Positions 1 through 7,261 of a stretch of 17,239 nucleotides of DNA are shown piece by piece. Under the pieces are notes generated by a model. The model had not been told where the DNA came from and searched no databases. It was given only the letters and a program-made list of their open reading frames with translations. The DNA is from an uncultured Roseovarius sp. (GTDB taxonomy: Bacteria; Pseudomonadota; Alphaproteobacteria; Rhodobacterales; Rhodobacteraceae). The stretch covers positions 1 through 17,239 of the forward strand of contig CAKSUL010000040.1 in assembly GCA_934501475.1 (NCBI GenBank), read 5' to 3'. The position numbers and the translations under genes were made by a program. Position 1 is the first letter of the stretch. Each line of letters begins with the position of its first letter.

Positions 1-567
1 AAGGCGGTTGACGGGCTGGTCCTTGAGGGCCTGCTTGAGCGGCGTCAGGGCGCGGGCACCTTTGTGCGCCAGCCCTCATTCGACGCCTCGCTGTTCCGGT
101 TCTTTCAGGTGCGCGGCGCGGATGGCGCGGCCCCCTCAATTCCCAGCAGTGAATTGATCCTGCGCGCCCGCACCACCGCCCCGGACGAGGCCGCCACCGC
201 GCTGGGCACGCGGGACGTGATCAAGATCGTGCGCCTGCGCAGCCTGTCGGCGCAGCCGGTCCTGTTCGAGGAAATATACATCCCCGCCCAGCGTTTTGAC
301 GGGCTGGACAGGCTGGAGGACGGCGAGTTCGGCCCGCTGCTCTATCCGTTGTATTTTGAACGCTTCAACACCCTCGTGACCCGCGCCACGGACGATCTGT
401 CCTTTGGCCATGCGGATGCGCAGGTGGCCAGATCGCTTGGCATCAAGGCGGGCGATGCGCTGGCGATCATCCGGCGCACGGCCTTTGACATCAACGCCAC
501 GCCGGTTGAATGGCGCATCGCCCGCGGAAGTGCGGCGCGGTTCCACTATCGCACTGAAATCAAATGA
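1..567 (+). CDS. GntR-family transcriptional regulator with UTRA ligand domain, 5' end outside window
   Basis: The frame is open from base 1, so the N-terminus lies upstream of the window; 188 residues are visible. The first ~22 residues (…LEGLLERRQGAGTFV) are the end of a GntR winged helix-turn-helix, where the wing typically reads ER-QGxGTFV. The rest (about residues 30-185) fits a UTRA effector domain: early 'ILRARTTAPDEAATALG', then 'VIKIVRLRSLSAQPVLFEE', and the terminal 'VEWRIARGSAARFHYRTEI', a typical UTRA ending. A GTG at 64 could be mistaken for a start, but it lies inside the wing. The stop is only 34 bases before tctC, too close for an obvious separate promoter, so the regulator is probably co-transcribed with and controls the TTT transporter operon. 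The ligand is unknown; a transported carboxylate or metabolite is inferred from position only. Confidence 0.9.
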   Translation, partial: KAVDGLVLEGLLERRQGAGTFVRQPSFDASLFRFFQVRGADGAAPSIPSSELILRARTTAPDEAATALGTRDVIKIVRLRSLSAQPVLFEEIYIPAQRFDGLDRLEDGEFGPLLYPLYFERFNTLVTRATDDLSFGHADAQVARSLGIKAGDALAIIRRTAFDINATPVEWRIARGSAARFHYRTEIK

Positions 568-601
568 CGAAACCATGAAAATTAACGGGAGAGACAAACA
601 G

Positions 602-1558
602 ATGAAACATGTGAAAACACTGATCGGGGCCGGGATCGTCGCGCTGGCCGCCCTGCCGGCGCTGGCCGATTACCCCGAGCGCAACATCGAAATGACCATC
701 CCCGCCGGGGCCGGCGGCGGCACCGATACCAGCGCGCGCAAACTGGCGCTGCTGCTTGAGGAAAAGCTGGGCACATCCATTGCCGTGATCAATGTCGGCG
801 GCGGTGGCGGCTCGGTCGGGGCGTCGCAGTTCATGCAGGCCAAACCGGACGGGTATTCGCTGTTCGCGACATGGAACAGCCCGCTGACCACCGTGCCGCA
901 GGTGCAGAACGTCGCCTATGGCATCGACAGCTTCACGCCGATCGCCTCGACATCGGAAACGGCCTATACCCTGTGCGTCAAGCCCGAGTTCCCCGCCGAA
1001 ACCAGTGAGGAATTCCTGGCCGAGCTGCTCGCCAATCCGGACAAATACACCTATGGCAATGACGGCATCGGCGGCACGATGCAGCTGGCCGCCGAGCGCA
1101 TCTTCCAGGCGCGCGATATCAAGGCCATCGCCATTCCCTTCGGCGGCGCGGGCGAAACCTTGCAGAACTTCCTTGGCAACCATGTCGACATTTATGGCGG
1201 CTCAATCTCGCCGGTGCTGCCCTATGTCGAAAACAACGAGGCCAAATGCCTGGTGGTGACATCGGCCGCGCCGGTGGATGCGTTGCCGCAGGCGGCGGGG
1301 CTGGAAAGCCTGGGACTGGGCGACAAGGAAACGCTGTTGTGGCGCGCCATTCTGGGACCAAAGGGCATGGACCCGGCGATTGTCGAAACCCTTGCCAAGG
1401 TCATTGACGAGTCGGTGAACGATCCGTCCTATGTCGAATTTCTGGCCACCAAGGGCGAAGTGCCCAACGTCGTGACCGGTGCCGATCTGGGCGCGCGTCT
1501 TCAGGCGGAATTCGATGCTCTGGCCATCGTGTCCAAGAACCTTGGCCTGAGCAAATAG
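602..1558 (+). CDS. tctC: TTT transporter periplasmic substrate-binding protein (TctC/Bug family)
   Basis: This is the periplasmic receptor of a tripartite tricarboxylate transporter; it delivers a small, usually carboxylate, ligand to the TctAB membrane part. It has 318 residues, normal for the Bug/TctC family. A signal peptide covers residues 1-22 (KHVKTLIGAGIVALAALPALA, then DYP). The family's first ligand loop appears as PAGAGGGTDTSAR (34-46), a variant of PGGPGGGTD. The start at 602 was chosen because it gives the signal peptide directly and follows GGGAG-like Shine-Dalgarno bases around 584-590; the same frame stays open upstream to 404 but that stretch overlaps the regulator and lacks a signal peptide. 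The stop TAG is one base before tctB's ATG. The ligand cannot be read from sequence, since family members bind citrate, tricarballylate, terephthalate, aspartate and others. Confidence 0.95.
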   Translation: MKHVKTLIGAGIVALAALPALADYPERNIEMTIPAGAGGGTDTSARKLALLLEEKLGTSIAVINVGGGGGSVGASQFMQAKPDGYSLFATWNSPLTTVPQVQNVAYGIDSFTPIASTSETAYTLCVKPEFPAETSEEFLAELLANPDKYTYGNDGIGGTMQLAAERIFQARDIKAIAIPFGGAGETLQNFLGNHVDIYGGSISPVLPYVENNEAKCLVVTSAAPVDALPQAAGLESLGLGDKETLLWRAILGPKGMDPAIVETLAKVIDESVNDPSYVEFLATKGEVPNVVTGADLGARLQAEFDALAIVSKNLGLSK

Positions 1559-1559
1559 G

Positions 1560-2009
1560 ATGGAGCGGGGACAGGACATTGTGCTGGGGGCGCTGTTTGC
1601 GGCCATCGGACTGGGCGCTGCATGGATGGCAAGCGCGCATTCCGGGGCGACGGGCGGCTATCCGATGGCGCTTGGCCTGTCCCTTGCCGTCTGCGGGGTG
1701 CTGGTGGCGCTGCGCGGAATCAGATCCATCGGCAGCGCGCGCCGCATCCTGATCGGGCAACCGGCGCAATTCATCCGCGCGCTGATCGCCTGCGTCCTCT
1801 ATGTGGCGCTGATCGTGCCGCTGGGGTTCTATACGGCGTCATTCGTGCTGATGCTGGCGCTGCCTTTTGCGCTGGGGTTCCTGCGCCCGGTCTATACGGG
1901 GATCGTGGCGGTCTGTTTCATCTTCATGGTCTGGGTGGTGTTCACCGCCGTGCTTGAAAAACCGCTCCCGGCTGAGCTGTGGTCGGTGTCGCGCATGGGC
2001 GGGAACTGA
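1560..2009 (+). CDS. tctB: TTT transporter small membrane subunit TctB
   Basis: This is the small integral membrane subunit that pairs with TctA in the inner membrane. It has 149 residues, the usual size, with about four hydrophobic segments (near 5-25, 34-50, 73-105 and 110-132) and little else conserved, as is normal for TctB. It starts one base after the tctC stop and ends one base before tctA's ATG (TGAcATG), so the three genes are almost certainly translationally coupled in one transcript. Identification rests mostly on size, membrane topology and its position between clear tctC and tctA genes. Confidence 0.92.
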   Translation: MERGQDIVLGALFAAIGLGAAWMASAHSGATGGYPMALGLSLAVCGVLVALRGIRSIGSARRILIGQPAQFIRALIACVLYVALIVPLGFYTASFVLMLALPFALGFLRPVYTGIVAVCFIFMVWVVFTAVLEKPLPAELWSVSRMGGN

Positions 2010-2010
2010 C

Positions 2011-3504
2011 ATGGACTTCTTTACCAATGCCCTGATTGCGGTGTTCGCCTATGGCCCGCTGGCTGCGATGCTGGGGGCGACGTTGCTGGGGGTGCTGATC
2101 GGCGCGCTGCCCGGATTGAACCCGGTGATGGCCATCGCCCTGCTGCTGCCGCTGACCTATTCGATGGACCCGCTGGTGGCGTTGGGCATGGTTGCGGGCA
2201 TCTATAACGGGTCGATGTATGGCGGCGCGATTCCGGCGATCCTGCTGCGCATCCCCGGCACGCCCGCGTCGATCGCAACCACCTTTGACGGCTTTCCGAT
2301 GGCGGACCGCGGCGAGGCGTCCAAGGCGCTGCGCATCGCGTGCTGGTCCTCGGCCATCGGCGGCATTGCCAGCGCCATCGCGTTGATGACCATCGGGCCG
2401 ATGCTGGCGCGGGTGACGCTGTTCTTCGGTCCGGCCGAATATTTCTGGATTGCCATGTTCGGCATGGCCTCGGTCGGGGTCATGGTGGGCAGCGACCCGG
2501 TCAAGGGGATCATGGCCGCGATCATCGGCCTGTTGATCGGCACCATCGGCATCGATTCGCTGTCGGGGCAGGCGCGCTATACCTTCGGGCAGACATGGCT
2601 GCTGGGCGGGCTTGATCTGGTGGTGGTGCTGGTGGGGCTTTACGCGCTGCCGCCGGTTCTGCAACTGGCCGAGAAATGCGATCTCAGGGGGCTGTCGGGG
2701 GCCGAACTCAGGCTGACGAAAGTGCCCTTTGCCAAGGGCGAGATCCGCAGCCTCATCCCCACATGGATCAGATCATCGCTGATCGGCATCGGCGTGGGTA
2801 TCCTGCCCGGCGCGGGCGGCAATATCGCGGCCTTTCTCAGCTACAACGCCGCCAAGAACGCCTCGGACGATCCCGACAGCTTTGGCAAGGGCAACCCGCA
2901 GGGCGTGGCGGCGGCGGAATGCGGCAACAACGCGGACAACGCGGCGTCGATGATCCCGGCGCTGTCGCTGGGGATTCCGGGCAATGTGGTCGCGGCACTG
3001 GTGCTGAGCGCGCTGACCATCCACGGCCTGCAACCGGGGCCGCAGCTGTTTCACCAGAACCCGGTTCTGGTGGGTGGTTTCATGATCGAGATGCTGCTGA
3101 CCTCGATCCTGATCCTGCTGGTCGGGGGCACGGCGGCGACACGGGTCTTTGCGCAGATCCAGCGCCTTCCGGGGGTGTTGCTGGTGCCGTCGATCCTGGT
3201 GCTGATGTGCGTCGGGGTATATGTGATCAACGGCCGCCCCGTCGATCTGTGGGTGATGCTGGTCGCGGGCGTGGCGGGGTATCTCCTGGAAAAGGTGAAC
3301 GTGCCGCTGGCCCCGATCATCCTGGGCATGATCCTGGGCCCGATGGCCGAACAAAGCGTGCGCCGCGCCCTGTTGATCAGCCGCGGCGACCCGAGCGACC
3401 TGCTGACGCGGCCGATCTCGGCGGTGCTGGCGGCGGCGACCATCGGCATGATCCTGTGGCCGATCTACAAGGCCTTTCGCCGGCGGCGCAGGCAGCTGTT
3501 CTGA
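2011..3504 (+). CDS. tctA: TTT transporter large membrane subunit TctA
   Basis: This is the large permease subunit (497 residues, about 500 is typical) that carries the transport path, driven by ion gradients with TctC as receptor. Family hallmarks are visible: GALPGLNPVMAIALLLPLTY (31-50), YNGSMYGGAIPAILLRIPGT (65-84), GILPGAGGNIAAFLSYNAAK (about 266-285) and ECGNNADNAASMIPALSLGI (about 305-324). Multiple membrane helices span the protein, which ends in a basic tail (RRRRQLF). The ATG at 2011 directly follows the tctB stop; the frame is open further upstream to 1867, but that part overlaps tctB and has no TctA character. It appears complete. Its stop is only six bases from the stop of the convergent minus-strand frame, with no room for a conventional terminator hairpin between them. 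Confidence 0.97.
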   Translation: MDFFTNALIAVFAYGPLAAMLGATLLGVLIGALPGLNPVMAIALLLPLTYSMDPLVALGMVAGIYNGSMYGGAIPAILLRIPGTPASIATTFDGFPMADRGEASKALRIACWSSAIGGIASAIALMTIGPMLARVTLFFGPAEYFWIAMFGMASVGVMVGSDPVKGIMAAIIGLLIGTIGIDSLSGQARYTFGQTWLLGGLDLVVVLVGLYALPPVLQLAEKCDLRGLSGAELRLTKVPFAKGEIRSLIPTWIRSSLIGIGVGILPGAGGNIAAFLSYNAAKNASDDPDSFGKGNPQGVAAAECGNNADNAASMIPALSLGIPGNVVAALVLSALTIHGLQPGPQLFHQNPVLVGGFMIEMLLTSILILLVGGTAATRVFAQIQRLPGVLLVPSILVLMCVGVYVINGRPVDLWVMLVAGVAGYLLEKVNVPLAPIILGMILGPMAEQSVRRALLISRGDPSDLLTRPISAVLAAATIGMILWPIYKAFRRRRRQLF

Positions 3505-3510
3505 CCCGGT

Positions 3511-3834
3511 TCAGCGCGCCGCCAACAGCCCCTCTTTCCATGCCGTCATGTCGCGGCAGACCGCCTCCAGATCACCCAGATCAAAGCCGTCCGCATGGGC
3601 AAACCCGGCAGCGTGCAGCAACTCGGCCAGGCGCCCGTGATAGCTGGCGCGCTGCCCGGACACGGTCAGGCCATTGGCGTGTTCGAACGCGTCGTTCCAG
3701 CGGATCGCTGCGTCCTCTCTGACACCGGCGGGCAGATCGAGGCGCAGCGATTTGCCCGCCAGCCGCACGGGATATCCGCCCGGCAAGCCATCGGGGCCGG
3801 GCACATGGCCCTGCCACGGTTTGCCGCCCACATA
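3511..3834 (-). pseudogene. C-terminal fragment of an unrecognised soluble protein (tail of the permease fusion)
   Basis: These bases encode the last ~107 residues of the fused frame. The segment is hydrophilic and reads like a well-conserved enzyme C-terminus (GGYPVRLAGKSLRLDLPAGV, a 'WNDAFEHANGLTV' stretch, an ending 'DLEAVCRDMTAWKEGLLAAR'), nothing like an ABC permease. I do not recognise the family and propose no function. Its stop lies six bases from the tctA stop, so the parent gene may originally have been a convergent neighbour of the TTT operon that lost its 5' part at the junction near 3834. The natural-looking stop and normal codon usage suggest a real gene end rather than out-of-frame read-through. 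Confidence 0.55.
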
Positions 3835-4887
3835 GGCCAGCAGGAACAGCAGGATCACATAGACATAGCCGCGCCGGAACAGGCCCGTGTCGCCGCCCGA
3901 TGCACCGGTATTGCCGCCAATGCGGTCAAAGGGCGAGCTCAGCCAGGCCAGCGCGGCCAGGATGCGCTGCCCGATCCGGCGCAGCAGGCTGCCGCGCGGC
4001 TTGGTGCCCGAGGAACTGGCCGATGTCAGCGTCGAGAGGCCAAAGAACCGGTCATAGATCCAGATCGCCACCAATGCGGCAAAGACCAGCATCACCGACA
4101 GCACCGCCGCAAAGGCCCAGTTCACCAGCTCCTGCACCTGGACGATGATGATCTGCGCCAGCATGGTCTCGCCGCGCCCGCCCAGATAGGCCGGAACGAT
4201 GAAGAACCCCAGCGACGTGATGAAGGTCAGCAGCCCCGCCGCCGCGATCCCCGGCATCGACAGCGGAAAGTCGATCAGCCAGAACCGTTGCGAACGTCTG
4301 GCCCCCATCGCCCCCGCCGCCAGCGACAACCGCCGGTCGATCCCGGCAAGGACGGGCACCATGGTCAGGATCGCCAGCGGCATCATCGCATGGACCATGC
4401 CGATGACGACACCGGTCATGTTATACATCAGCGACAGCGGCTCCTCGGCCATCCCCGATCCGGTCAGGATCGAGTTGATCACCCCGCGATCGCCCAGCAT
4501 GATCATCCACGCAAAGGTCTTGACCAGATACGAGGTCCAGAACGGCAGCAGCACCAGGAACATCCACCTGTTGCGCCGGTTGTTGTCCATCGACGCCAGC
4601 CAAGACGCCACCGGATAGCCCAGCACGACCGAAAAGAACGCCGTGAACAGCGATATCTGAAAGGTGATCCCCAGGATGCGCCAATAGACCGGCGTCCTGG
4701 CAAGGCGCTGATAATGTTCGGGCGTCAGGGCATGGGTCGTTGTGTCCTGAATGCTGAGAACCAGCAGGCGCAGCATCGGAAACAGAAAGAACACCACCAA
4801 AAAAACCAGCGCCGGCACAGCCAGCCAGAGCGGGCCAAACCGCAACCGGCGCCAGAAGTCAGGGAGAGGTATCGTGCCCGCAGCCAT
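3511..4887 (-). CDS. Polyamine-type ABC transporter permease, truncated after first domain and fused in frame to an unrelated C-terminus
   Basis: Residues 1-285 are a PotB-like inner-membrane ABC permease: a first membrane helix (21-46), a transmembrane core, and the cytoplasmic EAA loop AAGAMGARRSQRFWLIDFPL (190-209), where the ATPase docks. A linker (about 286-336) leads to FRRGYVYVILLFLLA (337-351), which looks like the first membrane helix of a second, PotC-like permease half. Instead of continuing, the frame switches at about residue 352 (base ~3834) to a hydrophilic 107-residue tail, YVGGKPWQGHVPGPDGLPGG…, with no membrane character. The start ATG overlaps the ATPase stop by one base (TGATG), so the genes are coupled. 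Without a second permease domain the transporter is unlikely to work as a PotB/PotC heteropair. Whether the native gene was a double permease or two genes cannot be decided here. Confidence 0.85.
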   Translation of the reverse strand: MAAGTIPLPDFWRRLRFGPLWLAVPALVFLVVFFLFPMLRLLVLSIQDTTTHALTPEHYQRLARTPVYWRILGITFQISLFTAFFSVVLGYPVASWLASMDNNRRNRWMFLVLLPFWTSYLVKTFAWMIMLGDRGVINSILTGSGMAEEPLSLMYNMTGVVIGMVHAMMPLAILTMVPVLAGIDRRLSLAAGAMGARRSQRFWLIDFPLSMPGIAAAGLLTFITSLGFFIVPAYLGGRGETMLAQIIIVQVQELVNWAFAAVLSVMLVFAALVAIWIYDRFFGLSTLTSASSSGTKPRGSLLRRIGQRILAALAWLSSPFDRIGGNTGASGGDTGLFRRGYVYVILLFLLAYVGGKPWQGHVPGPDGLPGGYPVRLAGKSLRLDLPAGVREDAAIRWNDAFEHANGLTVSGQRASYHGRLAELLHAAGFAHADGFDLGDLEAVCRDMTAWKEGLLAAR

Positions 4888-5966
4888 CAGAGGATCCTTC
4901 CGTCACTGGCGGTCCAGTGCACGCTGACCTCGTCGCCGGGCGCGGGCAGCGCGGCATGCGAGGCGGAATGGCGGATCGTCAACTCGCTCTTGTCGGCCAG
5001 TTCCAGGATCAGCCGCGTGTCCGAGCCGATATAGACGACGTCGCGCAGGATGGCGCGTGTCTCGTTCATGTCGGGGCCGGTGGCCGCGCCCAGGTGCAGG
5101 TGTTCGGGGCGGATCATCAGGGTATGATCGCCGGAATGGTCTGCATTCCTGTCGCTGATCGGCCCGGTAAAGACGCCAAGCGCGGTTTCGATCTGCGCAT
5201 TGCCATCTGCATCGCGCGCCTTGATCCGCCCGCTCAGCAGGTTGGAATGGCCGATGAATGTCGCGGCAAACAGGGTTTCGGGGTCCGAATAGATCTGCGG
5301 CGGCGTGCCGACCTGTTCGATCTGCGCATGGTTCATCACGCAGATCCGGTCGGACATCACCAGGGCCTCTTCCTGATCATGGGTCACATAGATCAGCGTC
5401 GTGCCGAATTCACGGTGCAGGCGGCGAATCTCAAGCTGCATCGTCTCGCGCAGGGCCTTGTCCAGCGCACCCAGTGGTTCGTCCATCAGGATGATCTCGG
5501 GGCGGAACACGAAACAGCGGGCCAGTGCCACGCGCTGTTGCTGCCCGCCGGACAGTTCCGAGGGAAAGCGGTGCGCAAAATCGTGCAGTTGCACCTTTTC
5601 CAGCGTTTCGTTCACCTGCCGGTCGACATCCGCGCCCTGCACCTTGCGCATCTTCAGGGGGAAGGCGACGTTCTCGGCCACCGTCATATGCGGAAACAGC
5701 GCATAATGCTGAAACACCAGCCCCATGCCGCGATCATGCACCGGCTTGTGGGTCCAGTCCTGCCCATCCACCAGCAACCGGCCGCTGGTTGCGGGGACAA
5801 GGCCGGACACCATCTGCAACAGCGTCGTCTTGCCCGATCCCGACGGGCCGAGCAGGGTCAGGAATTCACCGCTCTGCACCTCGAGATGGGTCGGTTCAAG
5901 CGCGGTGAAACTGCCATAATCCTTGGACAGACCGTCAATCAGGATCTTCGAGGTGTCTTGGGTCAT
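4887..5966 (-). CDS. ABC transporter ATP-binding protein, spermidine/putrescine (PotA) type
   Basis: This is the cytoplasmic ATPase that powers an ABC importer (359 residues, normal for PotA-like proteins). All motifs are intact: Walker A GPSGSGKTT (40-48), Q-loop Q86, signature LSGGQQQR (138-145), Walker B IILMDEP (158-164), D-loop GALD (166-169) and switch His196 in VTHDQEEA. A C-terminal TOBE-type domain with IRPEHL (285-290) follows, typical of the polyamine/iron/molybdate group. ATG at 5966 is preferred because AGGA lies a few bases upstream on this strand; an in-frame GTG at 5999 would add 11 residues without ABC character. It lies 99 bases after the truncated binding protein and overlaps the permease start by one base. 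Substrate is inferred only as polyamine-like or other organic cation/amino compound. Confidence 0.95.
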   Translation of the reverse strand: MTQDTSKILIDGLSKDYGSFTALEPTHLEVQSGEFLTLLGPSGSGKTTLLQMVSGLVPATSGRLLVDGQDWTHKPVHDRGMGLVFQHYALFPHMTVAENVAFPLKMRKVQGADVDRQVNETLEKVQLHDFAHRFPSELSGGQQQRVALARCFVFRPEIILMDEPLGALDKALRETMQLEIRRLHREFGTTLIYVTHDQEEALVMSDRICVMNHAQIEQVGTPPQIYSDPETLFAATFIGHSNLLSGRIKARDADGNAQIETALGVFTGPISDRNADHSGDHTLMIRPEHLHLGAATGPDMNETRAILRDVVYIGSDTRLILELADKSELTIRHSASHAALPAPGDEVSVHWTASDGRIL

Positions 5967-6011
5967 GCGGGTCCTGTGTCCTTGATAGCGTTCCGGCACA
6001 TGCTGAGAGTG

Positions 6012-6038
6012 CCGGCCCCCTGCGTGTCGGGGGGCCGG
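6012..6038 (-). promoter_or_regulatory. Intercistronic GC hairpin between binding-protein and ATPase genes
   Basis: A perfect 9-bp inverted repeat, CCGGCCCCC (6012-6020) with GGGGGCCGG (6030-6038), encloses a 9-base loop. It sits in the 99-base gap between the ABC binding-protein gene and the ATPase gene, both read on the minus strand. No T-run follows on that strand. Such stem-loops between a binding-protein gene and its membrane/ATPase genes are known to protect or attenuate mRNA so that the receptor is made in excess; that role is inferred here. Confidence 0.6.
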
Positions 6039-6065
6039 AAATGTATTTCTGCCGTCGTGAATGGA

Positions 6066-6566
6066 TCAGGTCAGCAGCCAGACATTGAACCGCTCGGCCA
6101 TATCGGCGCGATTGTCCTGCCACCAGTTCTCATCGGCGATGCGCATCCCCTTGAGGTTGTCGGGCGCCGTGGTCAGGACCTTGGCGCGCTCGGGGTCGAT
6201 ATGATCATACGCCTTGAGGTTGGTCGGGCCATAGGACAGATCGTCGGTGAACAGCGCCTGTTGTTCGGGACGGGCGCAGAAGGCGACAAACTGGCGCGAG
6301 ACGTCGGCCTTCGGGCCGTTCTTGGGCAGGCCCCAGCCTTCGATCGAATAGAGACCCTGGTTCCAGACGATCTGGGCTGGCGCACCGGAATCGATGGCCG
6401 CCTGCAGGCGGGCATTCCAGCCGCTGGTCATGTCGACCTCACCGCTTTGCAGCAATTGCGAGGTCTGCGCGCCGCCGGTCCACCAGACGGCAACCTTGTC
6501 TTTCATCTCGTCCAGCTTGGCAAAGGCGCGGTCCACATCCAGCGGATACAGATCCTCGGGCGCCAC
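6066..6566 (-). pseudogene. ABC substrate-binding protein (PotD/PotF-like), N-terminal half missing
   Basis: About 166 residues of the C-terminal part of a periplasmic polyamine-type binding protein are present: VAPEDLYPLDVDRAFAKLDE, VAVWWTGGAQTSQLLQSGEV, 'MTSGWNARLQAAI', 'GWGLPKNGPKADVSRQFVAF' and a natural end 'NWWQDNRADMAERFNVWLL'. The family usually has about 340-370 residues with a signal peptide, so about 180 N-terminal residues are missing. The apparent start (GTG at 6566) is just the valine codon of the conserved 'GVAPEDLYP' region, not a plausible initiation site. Just upstream the sequence changes abruptly to a crotonase fragment in another frame. The gene heads the ATPase-permease operon, and without signal peptide and first lobe the product could not act as a receptor. 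Confidence 0.85.
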
Positions 6567-6694
6567 GCCGACTGATCAGCCCATAGGAAAACGCCTCATC
6601 GGCGTCCAGCATCCGGCCCGTCAGGGTCAGGTCGATGGCGCGCGCCAGGCCGATGATCTCGCGCATGATCCAGTTGCCGGTCACCGTGGGGATG
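6567..6694 (-). pseudogene. Enoyl-CoA hydratase/isomerase (crotonase) internal fragment
   Basis: About 42 residues read GIPTVTGNWIMREIIGLARA then IDLTLTGRMLDADEAFSYGL and IS. This matches the conserved mid-to-late region of crotonase-family proteins, where a 'lprliGxxrAldliLTGrxxxAxeAxxxGLvxrVvp' pattern is typical. Both ends are lost: before GIP the sequence belongs to an oxidase on the other strand, and after GLIS it enters the truncated binding-protein gene in a different frame. The active-site segments of a crotonase lie outside this piece, so it cannot be functional. Confidence 0.7.
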
Positions 6695-6937
6695 CCCGAC
6701 ATGCTGCCTGTGATCGGCCCGAGTGCGACCACCGAAGGGCTGTTTCACGCCTTTGGCGGGAGCGGCGGCGGCTTTCAGATTGCGCCGGGCGTCGGGAAGT
6801 GGCTGGCGGGGGCGATCCTGGGTGGTGCCGCGCCAGAGGGGGCCGCGCCCGGGGCGCTCGCACCCTACCGGATCAGCCGCTTTCTGGAGGCACCGGAAGT
6901 CTCGGACAAGATCGGACGTGAATTCGACAGGGCGTGA
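6695..6937 (+). pseudogene. DadA/DAO-type FAD-dependent oxidoreductase, C-terminal fragment
   Basis: The plus strand encodes PDMLPVIGPSATTEGLFHAF then GGSGGGFQIAPGVGKWLAGA, 'LAPYRISRFLEAPEVSDKIG' and a stop. This is the C-terminal FAD-contacting end of DAO-family oxidases, usually P-S-xPVIGPxxxxxGLFHAxGfSGHGfqlaPavG. About 80 residues remain of a protein normally 370-430 long; the N-terminal GxGxxG dinucleotide-binding half is absent. The usual SGHG is SGGG here, which could be natural or decay. The stop is 24 bases from the convergent ftsB-like stop. The upstream end abuts the crotonase fragment of the opposite strand. Confidence 0.75.
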
Positions 6938-6961
6938 AGGGGCGTGAGGAGGGGGACGACG

Positions 6962-7261
6962 TCAACGAATCACGATCTCATCGCCGCGCAGCAGGCCCAG
7001 CACGTTGCGCGCCTGCTCATCCAGCAGGTCGAGGTCCAGATAGGTGTCGGACAGGCGATGGGTCAGGTTCTCCATCCGGTCGACCTGCGCGTTGATCGCC
7101 TCAAGCTGCGATTGCAGGATGATCGACTGGGCGTCGATCTCGGCGCGGCGGAACAGGCCGAAATCCCCCTGCACCGCGGCAAAGGTGAAATAGACGCACA
7201 GCCCGAAGGCGACGATGAAATAGATCAGAACGCCCAATGCGGGCCGCTTCAGGGATGCCAC
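6962..7261 (-). CDS. ftsB: FtsB/DivIC-family septum formation initiator
   Basis: This is a small bitopic inner-membrane division protein (99 residues) expected to act with FtsL and FtsQ to activate septal peptidoglycan synthesis. A short cytoplasmic end (MASLKRPALG) precedes one membrane helix (about 10-30), then a coiled-coil-like region (about 37-72) and the family's C-terminal DLDLLDEQARNVLGLLRGDE (76-95). GTG at 7261 is chosen as start: GAGG lies just upstream on the same strand and the product then has the expected size. The frame is open to 7474 but that extension overlaps the aidB 5' region and is Arg/Ser-rich. In alphaproteobacteria this gene usually sits near eno/pdhA; here aidB is divergent and fba/pgk lie beyond. 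No convincing promoter was found in the 139-base divergent gap. Confidence 0.88.
   Translation of the reverse strand: MASLKRPALGVLIYFIVAFGLCVYFTFAAVQGDFGLFRRAEIDAQSIILQSQLEAINAQVDRMENLTHRLSDTYLDLDLLDEQARNVLGLLRGDEIVIR

Noticed and set aside
404..601. Longer tctC start at 404
   Set aside because: The extension overlaps the GntR gene and would bury the signal peptide; ATG 602 follows a ribosome-site-like GGGAG and gives a standard lipid-free signal peptide.
3480..3530. Bidirectional terminator between tctA and the convergent frame
   Set aside because: Only six bases separate the two stop codons and no convincing hairpin with T-run is visible around them.
4917..6575. 552-codon plus-strand open frame opposite the ABC ATPase region
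   Set aside because: It lies antisense to a clear ATPase with all motifs, has low-complexity Gln/Arg/His-rich composition and no recognisable domain; GC-rich codon bias makes such shadow frames common.
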